Positions 51,793 to 61,046 are shown, counted from the first letter of the stretch. The stretch is DNA of 64,000 nucleotides from Ensifer adhaerens (GCF_002007205.1 NZ_LAZS01000005.1:1-64000), one strand, 5' to 3'. The notes: a model not told the origin generated them from the sequence alone. Made by a program: numbers and translations.

Positions 51793-52787
51793 GCGTCCTC
51801 CATCGGGTGCAGCTCGTGTGCGGCGAAGCTGATGGTGACGGGGCTGCCGAGCGCCGGCACGGCAAGGGCCGCGGGGCTGGCGACCGCGACGCGAGCGCCA
51901 TCGACGTCGACGACGACGCGGTTGACGGCGCCGAGGAAGCTATGGGCCGCGACGGTGCCGGAGAGGCTGAGCGCGCCATCTACCGGCTGGGCGATGGCGA
52001 TCGCCTCCGGACGCAGGCTGGCAAACGGCGCCGTCAGCCCGAGCCGCTGGCAGAGCTTTTGCGGCAGTACGTTGGACGAGCCGACGAAATCAGCAACAAA
52101 CCGCGTCTTCGGCTGCTTGTAGACGTCTTCCGGGCGGCCGAGCTGCTGGATGCGACCATCGTTGAAGACGGCGATGCGGTCGGCCATCGACAGGGCCTCG
52201 CCCTGGTCGTGGGTGACGAAGACGAAGGTGATGCCGAGCGATTTCTGCAGGCTCTTCAGCTCCTCTTGCATCTGCTCGCGCAGCTTCAGGTCAAGCGCGC
52301 CGAGCGGTTCGTCGAGGAGCAGCACCTTGGGCTTATTGACGAGTGCGCGGGCAAGCGCCACGCGCTGGCGCTGGCCGCCGGAGAGCTGGCCGGGCCGGCG
52401 GGTGCCATAACCCGGCAGCTTGACCATGGCGAGCGCGTCTTCGGCCGCCTTGCGGCGCTCCTCGCGACCGACGCCCTTGACCATCAGCCCGTAGGCGACG
52501 TTGTCGAGGATCGAGAGATGCGGGAAGAGGGCGTAGTCCTGGAAGACGGTGTTGACGCTGCGGCGATAGGGCGGCACGCCCTCGGCGGTTTCACCGAAGA
52601 TCTCGATATGGCCGCCGGTTGGCTGCTCGAAACCGGCCATCAGGCGCAGGCAGGTGGTCTTGCCGGAGCCGGAGGGGCCGAGCATGGCGAAGAACTCGCC
52701 CTCGGCAATCTCGAGGTTCACGCCATCGACGGCGCGCACGGCGCCGAAGTGGCGGGAAACATTGTCGAAGAGAACGGCGGTGGTCAT
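51789..52787 (-). CDS. Putrescine-type ABC transporter ATPase (YdcT/PotA-like)
   Basis: A 332-residue ATP-binding subunit. Walker A is GPSGSGKTT (residues 37-45), the signature is LSGGQRQRVALARAL (from 135), Walker B is LLLDEPLGALD (from 156), and the switch His is in VTHDQGEALSMADRIAVF. A C-terminal TOBE_2 domain from about residue 240 is typical of polyamine and iron transporters. It energises the two permeases encoded directly after it. Confidence 0.92.
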   Translation of the reverse strand: MTTAVLFDNVSRHFGAVRAVDGVNLEIAEGEFFAMLGPSGSGKTTCLRLMAGFEQPTGGHIEIFGETAEGVPPYRRSVNTVFQDYALFPHLSILDNVAYGLMVKGVGREERRKAAEDALAMVKLPGYGTRRPGQLSGGQRQRVALARALVNKPKVLLLDEPLGALDLKLREQMQEELKSLQKSLGITFVFVTHDQGEALSMADRIAVFNDGRIQQLGRPEDVYKQPKTRFVADFVGSSNVLPQKLCQRLGLTAPFASLRPEAIAIAQPVDGALSLSGTVAAHSFLGAVNRVVVDVDGARVAVASPAALAVPALGSPVTISFAAHELHPMEDA

Positions 52788-52807
52788 TGAACTGCTCCGG
52801 AAATTTG

Positions 52808-52982
52808 GCCCCTCATCCCGCGGTGAGGGAAGGGCCCCTCATCCGCCCTGCCGGGCACCTTCTCCCCGCATGCGGGGCGAAGGAGACGTGCGGCGAGCGT
52901 CTTGCCTCAAATGCCTGGCGACAGCTTTGCCGGAGGCGTTCCCTCTCCCCGCGTGCGGGGAGAGGGCCAGGGTGAGGGGCAA
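52808..52982. repeat. RIME-type palindromic element, copy 3
   Basis: It contains GCCCCTCATCCGCCCTGCC, a CCTTCTCCCCGC hairpin, and a CCCTCTCCCCGC/GCGGGGAGAGGG hairpin near the right end, closing with GGTGAGGGGCAAA. It lies inside the transporter operon between the binding-protein and ATPase genes. Confidence 0.8.
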
Positions 52983-53006
52983 ATGCTTGCGATATGTCGC
53001 GACGGC

Positions 53007-54167
53007 TCAGCGGCCGCCGATCACGCCGATGTAGTCGGAGACCCAGCGGTGATAGGGCACGCATTCGCCCTGGCTTTCGCACTTCGTTACCGGCGTCTTC
53101 CAGAACTTGACCTTGTCGAAGTCCTCGTAGCCGTTGGTCTTGCAGCCTTCGTCGGTCAAGAGCGCATTGCCCTTGCAGGCAGCACCGACCGACGGGTTGG
53201 CGCCGAACCAGGCGGAGACGTCACCCTGCACCTTCGGCGACAGCGAGTGCTCCATCCACATATAGGCGCAGTTCGGATGGGCGCTGTCGGCATGCAGCAT
53301 GGTGGTATCCGCCCATCCCGTCACGCCTTCTTCCGGAATGGTCGAGGCGATCGGCAGCTTTTCGGCTTCCATCAGGTTGACCTGGAACGGCCAGGAGCCG
53401 GAGGCGACGACACCTTCGTTCTTGAAGTCGTCGATCTGGATCATCGCGTCATGCCAATAGCGGCCGACCAGCTTGCGCTGGCCGCGCAGCAGTTCGAGTG
53501 CTGCCTTGTACTGGTCTTCGTTGAGTTCGTAGGGATTCTTGATGCCGAGCTCGGGCTTGTGGGCCATCAGATAGTTGGCGGCGTCGGCCACATGGATCGG
53601 GCCGTCATAGGCCTGGACGCGGCCCTTGTTGGACTTGCCGTCCGGCAGGTTCATCTCCTCGAAGACGACGTTCCAGCTCTTCGGCGCTTCGCCTTTGAAA
53701 GCCTCGCTATTGTACATCAGCACGTTCGGGCCCCAGACGTAAGGCGTGCCGTAGTGCACACCGTTGACCGTGTACCAGGGCGCGTTCTGCATGCGCTCGT
53801 CGATGGTCTTCCAGCTCGGGATGAGGTCGGTGTTGATTGGCTGGACGCGCTTGCCGGCAACCAGGCGCAGCGACGCGTCACCCGAAGCGGTGACGAGGTC
53901 GAAGCCGCCTTCGTTCATCAGCGCCACCATTTCGTCCGAGGTGGCGGCGGTCTTCACCGAGACCTTGCAGCCCGTCTGCTTTTCGAAATCGGTAACCCAG
54001 TCATATTCCTTGGCGGTCTCGCCACGCTCGATGTAGCCGGCCCAGGCGACGATGGAGAGTTCGCCTTCGCCCTTGCCGAGTTCCTTCAGCGGCTCCTGCG
54101 CGAAGGCCGGGGCGACAAGGCCCAGCGACAGGGTCAATGCCGTGCAGGATTTGAGCATCTGCTTCAT
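53007..54167 (-). CDS. Putrescine-type ABC transporter substrate-binding protein (YdcS-like)
   Basis: A 386-residue periplasmic binding protein. The signal peptide is MLKSCTALTLSLGLVAPAFA, and the mature start GELSIVAWAGYIERGETAKEYDWV is typical of the YdcS/PotD group. FDLVTASGDASLRLVAGKRVQPI, HYGTPYVWGPNVLMYNSEAF and TTMLHADSAHPNCAYMWMEH are further family parts. It delivers putrescine or a related amine to the permeases. It is the first gene of the operon, separated from the ATPase gene by the RIME palindrome, which may lower downstream expression. GGGAGAATTCAG precedes the start. Confidence 0.87.
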   Translation of the reverse strand: MKQMLKSCTALTLSLGLVAPAFAQEPLKELGKGEGELSIVAWAGYIERGETAKEYDWVTDFEKQTGCKVSVKTAATSDEMVALMNEGGFDLVTASGDASLRLVAGKRVQPINTDLIPSWKTIDERMQNAPWYTVNGVHYGTPYVWGPNVLMYNSEAFKGEAPKSWNVVFEEMNLPDGKSNKGRVQAYDGPIHVADAANYLMAHKPELGIKNPYELNEDQYKAALELLRGQRKLVGRYWHDAMIQIDDFKNEGVVASGSWPFQVNLMEAEKLPIASTIPEEGVTGWADTTMLHADSAHPNCAYMWMEHSLSPKVQGDVSAWFGANPSVGAACKGNALLTDEGCKTNGYEDFDKVKFWKTPVTKCESQGECVPYHRWVSDYIGVIGGR

Positions 54168-54350
54168 CTGAATTCTCCCAGTTTTGAGCCGCGTTTTGCG
54201 GCTTCGTTCCCAGAATGAAGCGTGCCTTGGTTTCACCGTATTCGCAAATTCATTAAACAGAATGTCGCTTTCGGTTTTTCCGATATCGATCGTTCGAAAG
54301 CACGCCAAAGCTGTGGTTGTCGGCCTGAAAAATCGAATGAAAGCCGTGAA

Positions 54351-55259
54351 TTAGCGCGGTCTGGCGCTTCGAAGCGCCTCGGCGATGCCGACGAAATCGC
54401 GTGCCGATTGTGGCAGGCCGGAGCCCTTGCGCCAGACCATGCCGACCTGCACCACGGGCAGCGCGCCCGAGACGTCACGGCTTTCGATGCGGTCGCCTTC
54501 AAGCGACCAGGGGCGGTAGACAAGATCGGGCAGAAGCGCGATTCCCGCACCGGTCGCGACCAGGCTGCGCACCGCCTCGACCGAGCGGGTGCGGAAGGCC
54601 ACATGCGGGCGGGCGCCGAGTGCGGACAAAAGCTTGCCGGTATTCTCCTCGATTTCATCGACCGTCAGCATGATCAGCGGCTCCTTGGCGATATCGCTGA
54701 CGGAGATGATGTCGGCGCTGACCAAGGGATGGCCGATCGGCAGCCACAGGCGGTAGGGCGAGGTTTCGAGGATTTCCGCCTGCAGCGCCATGCGGTCGCG
54801 CAGGTTGGAGATGACCATGACGGCGACGTCGAGTTCGCCGCCGATCAGCAGATGTTCGAGATAGGATCCGTTGTCCTCGATGGCGCTGACCTCGACGCCG
54901 GGGCAGGCGCGGCGATAGCGGGCGAGCAGGTCGGAAAGCACGTAGCCGGCGACCAGCGAAGTGACGCCGAGATTGAGCTTGCCGCCTGTCTCCTCGCGGC
55001 TGTCCGAAAAACTGCGTCTCGCGTCGGAGACGTTGGCGAGGATTTTCGTCGCATGGCGCAGGAACTGGTGGCCGTTATGGGTGATCGACAGGCCGCGCGG
55101 ATGGCGGTCGAAGAGCTCGACGCCGAGATCGCCTTCAAGCTCCTTGATCGCCTCGGTGATCGAGGATTGCGAGATCGACAAGTTCTGCGCCGCACGGGTG
55201 ATCGATCCCTGTTCGGCGACGGCGACGAAATACTGCAACTGTCTGAACGTGAAGGCCAT
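54351..55259 (-). CDS. LysR family regulator
   Basis: A 302-residue LysR regulator: FRQLQYFVAVAEQGSITRAAQNLSISQSSITEAI is the DNA-binding part (core ITRAAQNLSISQSSITEAI), and the effector domain begins GGKLNLGVTSLVAGYVLSDLL. It lies upstream of, and in line with, the putrescine transporter operon and divergent from the hydrolase gene at 55414. Either could be its target. Start at 55259 (MAFTFRQLQYF) fits the family start; an in-frame extension to 55415 was rejected. Confidence 0.85.
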   Translation of the reverse strand: MAFTFRQLQYFVAVAEQGSITRAAQNLSISQSSITEAIKELEGDLGVELFDRHPRGLSITHNGHQFLRHATKILANVSDARRSFSDSREETGGKLNLGVTSLVAGYVLSDLLARYRRACPGVEVSAIEDNGSYLEHLLIGGELDVAVMVISNLRDRMALQAEILETSPYRLWLPIGHPLVSADIISVSDIAKEPLIMLTVDEIEENTGKLLSALGARPHVAFRTRSVEAVRSLVATGAGIALLPDLVYRPWSLEGDRIESRDVSGALPVVQVGMVWRKGSGLPQSARDFVGIAEALRSARPR

Positions 55260-55413
55260 GGCGCGAGTTAATAGGTGCGGGGCGGGGCTGGCAAGCGGGG
55301 TGAAGTGCTTCCGCATCGGCCGGTGATTATTTCCGGTCATGTCGGTTTTCGGACAGGGAGCCGGGAAGCCGGTGCTAAGCTGGCGCGAAAGCGGGATGGG
55401 AGGGAAGAGGATC

Positions 55414-56337
55414 ATGGATCAGGTGACCAAGCGGCCGATGCCGACGGAGGAGGGGATCCTTGCCTTTCACCGCCGCTGCGAGGACTTCTATCCTGCCGAT
55501 GCGGTCGATGCGTCGATCGAACAGCAGCGCAAATGGTATGACGCGCTCTGCGCCGAATTCGATGCGCCGAGCCCGGCAGGGCTGACGCGAGAGGATACGC
55601 TTGTCGACGGCTGTATTCCGATCCGGCGCTACCGGCCGGCTAAGGTCTCGACCGAAATCCGCATCTACTACATCCACGGCGGCGGCTTCGTCGTCGGCTC
55701 TCTCGACAGCCATGACGCGATCTGTGCCGAGCTTGCGGATTTCGCCCAGGCCGAGCTGGTCTCGGTCGATTATCGCCTGGCGCCGGAGCACGTCTGGCCG
55801 GCGGCCTTCGACGACAGCTATGCCGTGCTTCAGGAATTGTTGTCCGATGGTCGCCCGGTCATCGTTGCCGGCGACAGCGCCGGCGGCAATCTCACGGCGG
55901 GCATCATCTTGAAGGCGCGAGCCGAAGGCATCACCGGCATCGTCGGCCAGGTGCTGATCTATCCCGGCCTCGGCGGCGATCTCGTCTCGGGGTCTTATGC
56001 CGACATGGCCGAGGCTCCGGGGCTGACGACGGCCGATGTCGGCTACTATCGTGACATCCTCAAGGCGCCGATGGGTAATCCCTTCGCCGCACCGCTTGCC
56101 GAAACGGATCTCACGGGCCTGCCGCCGAGCTACATCACCGGCGCCTTCTTCGATCCCTTGCGCGACGATGCCCGTACCTATGCAGCCCGCCTTGCCGCCG
56201 CCGGCGTCAACGTCACCTTCCGCGAGGAACCACAGATGATCCATGCCTGGCTCAGGGCGCGGCATATGAGCGAGGGCGCGCGCGAAGGCTTTCGGCGGCT
56301 GGCGGAGGGTGTGGCCGTTCTCGTCGGGACACGCTGA
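55414..56337 (+). CDS. Alpha/beta hydrolase (hormone-sensitive lipase-like)
   Basis: A 307-residue cytoplasmic esterase. The oxyanion motif HGGGFVVGSLDSH begins at residue 88, the nucleophile elbow is GDSAGGN (Ser155), and the acid and base appear as FFDPLRDDA and EEPQMIHAWLRAR. This is the HSL / group IV arrangement. The natural ester is unknown. GGAGGGAAGAGGATC precedes ATG 55414. It is divergent from the LysR gene, with 154 bp between. Confidence 0.87.
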   Translation: MDQVTKRPMPTEEGILAFHRRCEDFYPADAVDASIEQQRKWYDALCAEFDAPSPAGLTREDTLVDGCIPIRRYRPAKVSTEIRIYYIHGGGFVVGSLDSHDAICAELADFAQAELVSVDYRLAPEHVWPAAFDDSYAVLQELLSDGRPVIVAGDSAGGNLTAGIILKARAEGITGIVGQVLIYPGLGGDLVSGSYADMAEAPGLTTADVGYYRDILKAPMGNPFAAPLAETDLTGLPPSYITGAFFDPLRDDARTYAARLAAAGVNVTFREEPQMIHAWLRARHMSEGAREGFRRLAEGVAVLVGTR

Positions 56338-56388
56338 AGCGCTGTCGGGCACGCCGCCCATTCAAAGCGGGGAGGCGGTCCTTTTGTG

Positions 56389-57108
56389 CTAGCTCTTCGC
56401 CTTGAACACCAGCACCGGGTTTGCGCGGAAGCTCTGCGGGAAAAGCGCCCGGAGGTTCTCGATCTTCGGCAGGTCGTTATAGACGATGTAGGGGTGCGTC
56501 GGGTTTCGCGTCAGGAAATCCTGGTGGTAGTCCTCGGCCGCGTAGAAGCCTTTGAAGGGCGAGACCTGTGTAACGATCTTTGAGGGAAAGGCACCGGATT
56601 TTCCGAGTTCGGCGATATAGGTATCGGCGATCTTCTTCTGCTCGTCCGTGACGGCGAAAAGAGCTGAGCGATACTGCGTGCCGTGATCTGGCCCCTGGTA
56701 GTTGAGCTGCGTCGGGTTGTGGGCGACGGAGAAGAAGACCTGCAGGAGCTGGCCATAGCTCACCTCGCGTGGGTCGAAGGTCACTTCGACGGATTCCGCA
56801 TGACCGGTTTTGCCGCCGCTCACCGTTTCGTAATCGGCGGTCGCAGCAGTGCCGCCGGAGTAACCCGAGACGGCCTTCTTCACGCCCTTGAGATGCTGGA
56901 AGACGCCCTGCACGCCCCAGAAACAGCCGCCGGCAAAGACGGCGATTTCCGTCGATGCGGATGACTTCTCGTCGAGCGAGGGCGGCGGGATGACGACGGC
57001 CGGTTCCTCAGCGGCGACGATCGGCGCCGACGCCAGCAGCGCGATCAGGGCCGCGGCCATTCTCGTGAGGGGTCTGTCAGAACTCTGTGCCGACTTGCTG
57101 CGCGCCAT
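56389..57108 (-). CDS. msrA: Exported peptide-methionine (S)-S-oxide reductase
   Basis: A 239-residue MsrA with an N-terminal signal or anchor (LTRMAAALIALLASAPIVAA). The active site is VFAGGCFWGVQG with catalytic Cys62; SGYSGGTAATADYETVSGGKTGHAE follows, quoted in part, and GPDHGTQYRSALF and FYAAEDYHQDF are the other conserved blocks. Export suggests repair of oxidised methionine in periplasmic proteins. No msrB or thioredoxin-like partner adjoins it. It converges with the hydrolase gene and is divergent from the ACT protein gene. Confidence 0.9.
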   Translation of the reverse strand: MARSKSAQSSDRPLTRMAAALIALLASAPIVAAEEPAVVIPPPSLDEKSSASTEIAVFAGGCFWGVQGVFQHLKGVKKAVSGYSGGTAATADYETVSGGKTGHAESVEVTFDPREVSYGQLLQVFFSVAHNPTQLNYQGPDHGTQYRSALFAVTDEQKKIADTYIAELGKSGAFPSKIVTQVSPFKGFYAAEDYHQDFLTRNPTHPYIVYNDLPKIENLRALFPQSFRANPVLVFKAKS

Positions 57109-57262
57109 CGCGTCCTCCCATCGCCCGGCTCCGACGCCGGGCGTTCGATGACCTCATGTTTTCATGGGAATGGCAACGGTCAAATCGCGATCGCGTGCTT
57201 CACGCCAACGTGACGATCCGCTACCACTTTCCAAGGAGAAGCATTCGAAACGGGGGAATGAC

Positions 57263-57664
57263 ATGGCCGGAGAAACGGATCTCGCAAAGCTCCTGGCGGC
57301 GATGAACCCGGTGCTGTTTCCGCAGACCTATGTCTATTGCACCGTCGCCTATCGCGATGCCGCGCGCTATCAGGCACTGGAGGCGCTCGCCACCTATCGC
57401 GAGGACGAGGGGCTGACGCTGGTCGTTACCCGCGCGGCCGCCGACGAGGCGGGGCTCGCCTACGGGCCGCTGCTTCGCCGTATCACGCTCAACGTGCATT
57501 CGGCGCTCGAAGCCGTGGGCCTGACAGCGGCCGTTTCGGCCGCGCTGACCCGCGAGGGCATCAGCGCCAATGTGATCGCCGCCTACTACCACGACCACAT
57601 CTTCGTGCCGGAAGCGGACGCCGAGCGCGCGCTTGACGCTCTGCGGGCGCTGACCGTCGCCTGA
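57263..57664 (+). CDS. ACT domain protein
   Basis: A 133-residue protein made of two ACT-like modules (DUF2241/ACT_7 type). The opening is LLAAMNPVLFPQTYVYCTVAY, the centre RITLNVHSALEAVGLTAAVSAAL, and the end ISANVIAAYYHDHIFVPEADAERALDAL, quoted in part. Such proteins probably bind small amino acid ligands. GGGGGAATGAC precedes the ATG at 57263. It converges with the GFA gene. Confidence 0.78.
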   Translation: MAGETDLAKLLAAMNPVLFPQTYVYCTVAYRDAARYQALEALATYREDEGLTLVVTRAAADEAGLAYGPLLRRITLNVHSALEAVGLTAAVSAALTREGISANVIAAYYHDHIFVPEADAERALDALRALTVA

Positions 57665-57676
57665 CTGGCCGCGCGC

Positions 57677-58096
57677 TTACATGAAGCGCGTATCGGCGGG
57701 CGGGTTGAAATGATCGTCGTCGCGGCCGTTTTCGTAGATGATCGGCGCCTCGGCGAATTCGGCATCGCTGACGCTATCGAGGCAGGCGACGTTGACCGCG
57801 AAGAAATGGCCGATGAAATCCTTGTGGTAGCCGCGCGAAAAGGGCCGGACGCCGCAGCGGCTGCAGAAATAGTGATCGACGTCGCCGACGATCCAGCTCG
57901 AATTGTCGGCCCGGTAGCTCGTGAGCTTCTCCTTGCCGGCGGTGATCTCGAACTCCTCGCGCAGCGCGAAGGCCTTCTGCATGCGCGTCTTGGCGCAGAA
58001 GGAACAGTTGCAGCGGCGGATGCCCTCGGCAAGGTCGAGTTGGCATTCGAAGGTGACGGCCTGGCAATGGCAGCTGCCGCGATAGAGCTTCTTCAT
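57677..58096 (-). CDS. GFA/CENP-V family zinc protein, second copy
   Basis: A 139-residue zinc protein of the GFA fold. Cysteine pairs are GSCHCQAVTFEC near residue 8, RRCNCSFCAKTRMQ near 28 and HYFCSRCGVRPFSRGYHKDF near 75, the last being a good match to the family. It is only distantly similar to the one at 952-1296. A substrate cannot be named; glutathione-formaldehyde activation has been shown for few members. Confidence 0.78.
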   Translation of the reverse strand: MKKLYRGSCHCQAVTFECQLDLAEGIRRCNCSFCAKTRMQKAFALREEFEITAGKEKLTSYRADNSSWIVGDVDHYFCSRCGVRPFSRGYHKDFIGHFFAVNVACLDSVSDAEFAEAPIIYENGRDDDHFNPPADTRFM

Positions 58097-58132
58097 CAGT
58101 TCCTCCCTGAAGTTTGACAGGTTTCACCGTTC

Positions 58133-58150
58133 GCCGGCCGGAGGGCCGGC
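58133..58150. terminator. Short GC hairpin
   Basis: GCCGGCC-GGAG-GGCCGGC lies downstream of the MFS gene, before the GFA gene. There is no T-run; it may be a weak terminator of the AHSA1-MFS transcript. Confidence 0.35.
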
Positions 58151-58253
58151 GTCGATGAGCTGTGCCGCTGACGGCTTTCGTTCCGGCGCCTCGCGCCGCT
58201 TGCTCATCTCACGTGACGCGGTTCGGACGGGAAATCGCGGCGCGCGCGTTGCC

Positions 58254-59861
58254 CTATCCGACCGTTCCGGTCGTTGCCGGGCGATCGGCAATGACCGGGT
58301 CCGTGCCCTCGCCATCATCCTTCGCCTTGCGCAGAAGCAAATAGGCGATGAGGGCCGTCACCAGCGACAGGAGCACGCAGATCGACGCCGTGAAGGTGAA
58401 GGACTGGGTGAAGACATCGCGGGCGGCGGTCAGCAGCCGCTCGGCCTCCGCCGGGGGCAGGTCGGCGGCGACCGCAACCGCACCGCCGAGCGTCTGGCGC
58501 GCCACCGCGATCTGTTCTTCCGGCAGGCCGCTGACAGCCAGTTGGTCCATGCGGCCGCGATAGGCCGAGGTCAAAAGGCTGCCGAGCACGGCGATGCCGA
58601 GCGCGCCGCCGAACTCGAAGCTGGTCTCCGAAATCGCCGAGGCGGCACCGGCGCGTTCCGGCGGCGCCGAGCCGACGATCATGTCGGTCGTCAAGGTGCC
58701 GACCGGGGCAAAGCCGAGGCAGAGCACGACGAGGCCGGTCGTGACGAGGAGGGGACTGCTCGACGTGCCGACCTGGGTGCAGATGGCAAAGCCGATCGCC
58801 GTCAGCACGAAGCCCGCGGCAATCAGGTTGGAGGCGGCAAACCGAGTGGCGAGCATCGGCACCGTCATCGAGGCGACGACCATGGCGACACCCGTCGGCA
58901 CCGACCAGAGGCCGGCGACGAAGGGCGAGAGCCCGAGCACCAGCTGCAGGTACTGCGCCACGAACAGGAAGGCGCCGAAGCCGACGAAGAGGCCGAGGAT
59001 GTTGACGCCAAGGGCGGCGCTGAAGGCGGGCGTCTTGAACAGCGACAGGTCGATCAGCGGATCGGCGAGGCGAAGCTGGCGCCGCGCAAACAGGATCGCG
59101 ACGACGATGCCGAGCAGGATGAAGAACACCGCAATCGTATCGGATCCCGCCTCGGCGATGTGCTTCATGCCGTAGATCACCGAAAGTACAGCGACGAGCG
59201 ACTGGGCGGCGCTGATGAGGTCGATCCGTCCGGCCTCGGGGTCGCGGAATTCCGGCAGGAGGATCGGGCCGAGGATGAGAATCAACACCATGACCGGCAC
59301 CGCCAGCAGGAAGACCGAGCCCCACCAGAACTGCGAGAGCATGAGGCCGCCAACCACGGGGCCGATGGCGCCGCCGGCCGAGAAGCTGGCGATCCAGACG
59401 CCGATCGCGAAGGTGCGCTGGCGATCGTCGAGGAACATGTTGCGGATGAGCGAGAGCGTGGACGGCGCAAGCGTGGCTGCGGCCACGCCAAGCACGGCGC
59501 GCGCGATGATCAGCGTTTCGGCATTCCAGGCAAAGGCGGCGAAGATCGATGCAAGGCCGAAGGCGATCGAGCCGATCATCAGCAGACGACGGCGGCCGAT
59601 GCGGTCGCCGAGCGTGCCCATGGTGATCAAGGAGCCCGCGACCATGAAGCCGTAGACGTCGATGATCCAGAGAAGCTGGGAGGCCGAGGGCTTGAGTTGT
59701 TCGGCCAGTTGCGGAACCGCAAGGTTCAGCACGGTCAGGTCCATGGAATAGAGCATGCAGGGCAGCGCCAGCACGGCGAGCCCGATCCATTCGCGCCGGG
59801 TCGCCTTCGGACCGGGCGCATTTTCGGTTTCAAGGTTTGCGATCTCAGACATGGTCGACAT
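58254..59861 (-). CDS. MFS multidrug efflux transporter, DHA2 (14-helix) type
   Basis: A 535-residue inner-membrane drug/proton antiporter. Motif C of the family, GGAIGPVVGGLMLS, and motif A, GTLGDRIGRRRLLMIGS, are both clear, and the protein has the 14 helices of the EmrB/QacA/SmvA group. The LYSMDLTVLNLAVPQLAEQL start with Asp is typical for cation-recognising members. Its start lies inside the last 17 bases of the AHSA1 gene, so they are co-transcribed and coupled. A TetR gene lies further upstream, without an obvious link. Confidence 0.88.
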   Translation of the reverse strand: MSTMSEIANLETENAPGPKATRREWIGLAVLALPCMLYSMDLTVLNLAVPQLAEQLKPSASQLLWIIDVYGFMVAGSLITMGTLGDRIGRRRLLMIGSIAFGLASIFAAFAWNAETLIIARAVLGVAAATLAPSTLSLIRNMFLDDRQRTFAIGVWIASFSAGGAIGPVVGGLMLSQFWWGSVFLLAVPVMVLILILGPILLPEFRDPEAGRIDLISAAQSLVAVLSVIYGMKHIAEAGSDTIAVFFILLGIVVAILFARRQLRLADPLIDLSLFKTPAFSAALGVNILGLFVGFGAFLFVAQYLQLVLGLSPFVAGLWSVPTGVAMVVASMTVPMLATRFAASNLIAAGFVLTAIGFAICTQVGTSSSPLLVTTGLVVLCLGFAPVGTLTTDMIVGSAPPERAGAASAISETSFEFGGALGIAVLGSLLTSAYRGRMDQLAVSGLPEEQIAVARQTLGGAVAVAADLPPAEAERLLTAARDVFTQSFTFTASICVLLSLVTALIAYLLLRKAKDDGEGTDPVIADRPATTGTVG

Positions 59862-60309
59862 AATCCCTGAGCCGCTCGAGGCACTCGCCCCAGCCTTCCT
59901 GGTGCGAGTCGCGCTCTTCGGCGGTCTCGAATGGTGTTTGCTGGAAGGTGAGCCGCGTCCTGCCGCCGATATCGGCGAGGGAAACGGTGATCAGCGTGTC
60001 GGCGCCGGGCTCACCCTCTTCGTCCCAGGCGAAGGTGAAGACCAGTTTCTCCGGTTCGCGCACCTCGCGATACAGGCCGCTCATCCAATAGTCCTGGCCC
60101 TCGGGCGAACGGATGCAGGCGCGCCAGGCGCCGCCCGGACGAAAGTCCATGCTGACCGAATGCGGCGTGAAATCCCGCGGCCCCCACCAGCGCAGCAGAT
60201 GCTCCGGTGTCGACCAGACCTTGAAGACCAGGCTCACCGGCGCGTCGAAGTCGCGGACGATTTCCAGGCTGATATCCTTGCGCGTCGCGTTTGCGGTTGC
60301 CGCTTGCAT
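59845..60309 (-). CDS. AHSA1/SRPBCC domain protein
   Basis: A 154-residue START-like protein: LEIVRDFDAPVSLVFKVWSTPEHLLRWWGP near the N-terminus (in part) and QQTPFETAEERDSHQEGWGECLERLRDY near the end are standard for the family. GAGGAGGAGGCATTG precedes ATG 60309. Unlike the AHSA1 gene at 25983, it has no ArsR gene next to it, although a similar 16-bp inverted repeat lies in its upstream region. It is followed by the MFS transporter gene. Confidence 0.85.
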   Translation of the reverse strand: MQAATANATRKDISLEIVRDFDAPVSLVFKVWSTPEHLLRWWGPRDFTPHSVSMDFRPGGAWRACIRSPEGQDYWMSGLYREVREPEKLVFTFAWDEEGEPGADTLITVSLADIGGRTRLTFQQTPFETAEERDSHQEGWGECLERLRDYVDHV

Positions 60310-60364
60310 CAATGCCTCCTCCTCCGGGCGCCCCGATGCGCCCAGTCTTTAACCTTAGAGTTAT

Positions 60365-60380
60365 TTAACTTATCGGTTAA
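60365..60380. promoter_or_regulatory. Possible ArsR-type operator
   Basis: TTAACTTATCGGTTAA is a 16-bp repeat with TTAAC/GTTAA arms, 55 bp before the AHSA1 start. Its form is like the ArsR operator at 26941, but no arsR gene adjoins it. Confidence 0.4.
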
Positions 60381-60476
60381 TATCTGCGCGCAACGGAGCT
60401 TGTCAAGGCACGCAGAGGCCTCGACCTGATTTTTGTCAGGTCTGGAGAGGGACGGGAAAGAAGGCGCGCGGCCCGC

Positions 60477-61046
60477 CTAGCTGGCCGGGGCCATCGAGCA
60501 GCGCGCCTTGAGGCGGGAAAGCACCCGGCCGAAGGCTGCCGGATCCTCGAGGCTGCGGGCGAGGATCAACGCGCCCTGGATGCCGCCGACGATTTCCTCG
60601 GCAAGGGCGCTGCATTCTGCCGCCGGGGCGCCTGCGCGTTCGAGCGTCGCGGCGAGTTCCGTGCGCCAATCGGTGAAGTAGCCGTTGAGCTCGCGGGCGA
60701 AGCGGTCATGGGCGCCGCTTGCGGCAATCACGCCCATGAGGCAAAGCCTGCGGCCCTGGCGAAAGTAGCTGTCCACGCTGGCAAACATCGCTTCGATAGC
60801 TTCTACCGGGTCTTCGCCTTCGCGCAGCGCGTCGAAAATATGGGCGCGGAACCAGGCAGAGATGTCGGCAAGCACCGCCTCTGCCATCTCCTCCTTTCCG
60901 CCGGGGAAGAAGTGGTAGAGGCTGCCTTTGCCAAGGCCGGTTTTTTCTGTGATCAGGCTGAGGCTGGTGCCGTCATAGCCATGTTCGCGGAAGGTTTCCG
61001 CGAGCGTTGCGATGACGTCCTTTCGCTCAGTGACAATGCGGCTCAT
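60477..61046 (-). CDS. TetR family regulator
   Basis: A 189-residue repressor. The N-terminal domain is RKDVIATLAETFREHGYDGTSLSLITEKTGLGKGSLYHFFPGGKEEM (core GLGKGSLYHFFPGGKEEM), and the C-terminal domain is of the TetR_C_LfrR/YxaF-like kind (CLMGVIAASGAHDRFARE). The start overlaps the stop of the HPP gene (ATGA), so the two form an operon with the HPP gene first. It very probably binds the 35-bp inverted repeat upstream of that gene, giving self-repression. Confidence 0.88.
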   Translation of the reverse strand: MSRIVTERKDVIATLAETFREHGYDGTSLSLITEKTGLGKGSLYHFFPGGKEEMAEAVLADISAWFRAHIFDALREGEDPVEAIEAMFASVDSYFRQGRRLCLMGVIAASGAHDRFARELNGYFTDWRTELAATLERAGAPAAECSALAEEIVGGIQGALILARSLEDPAAFGRVLSRLKARCSMAPAS

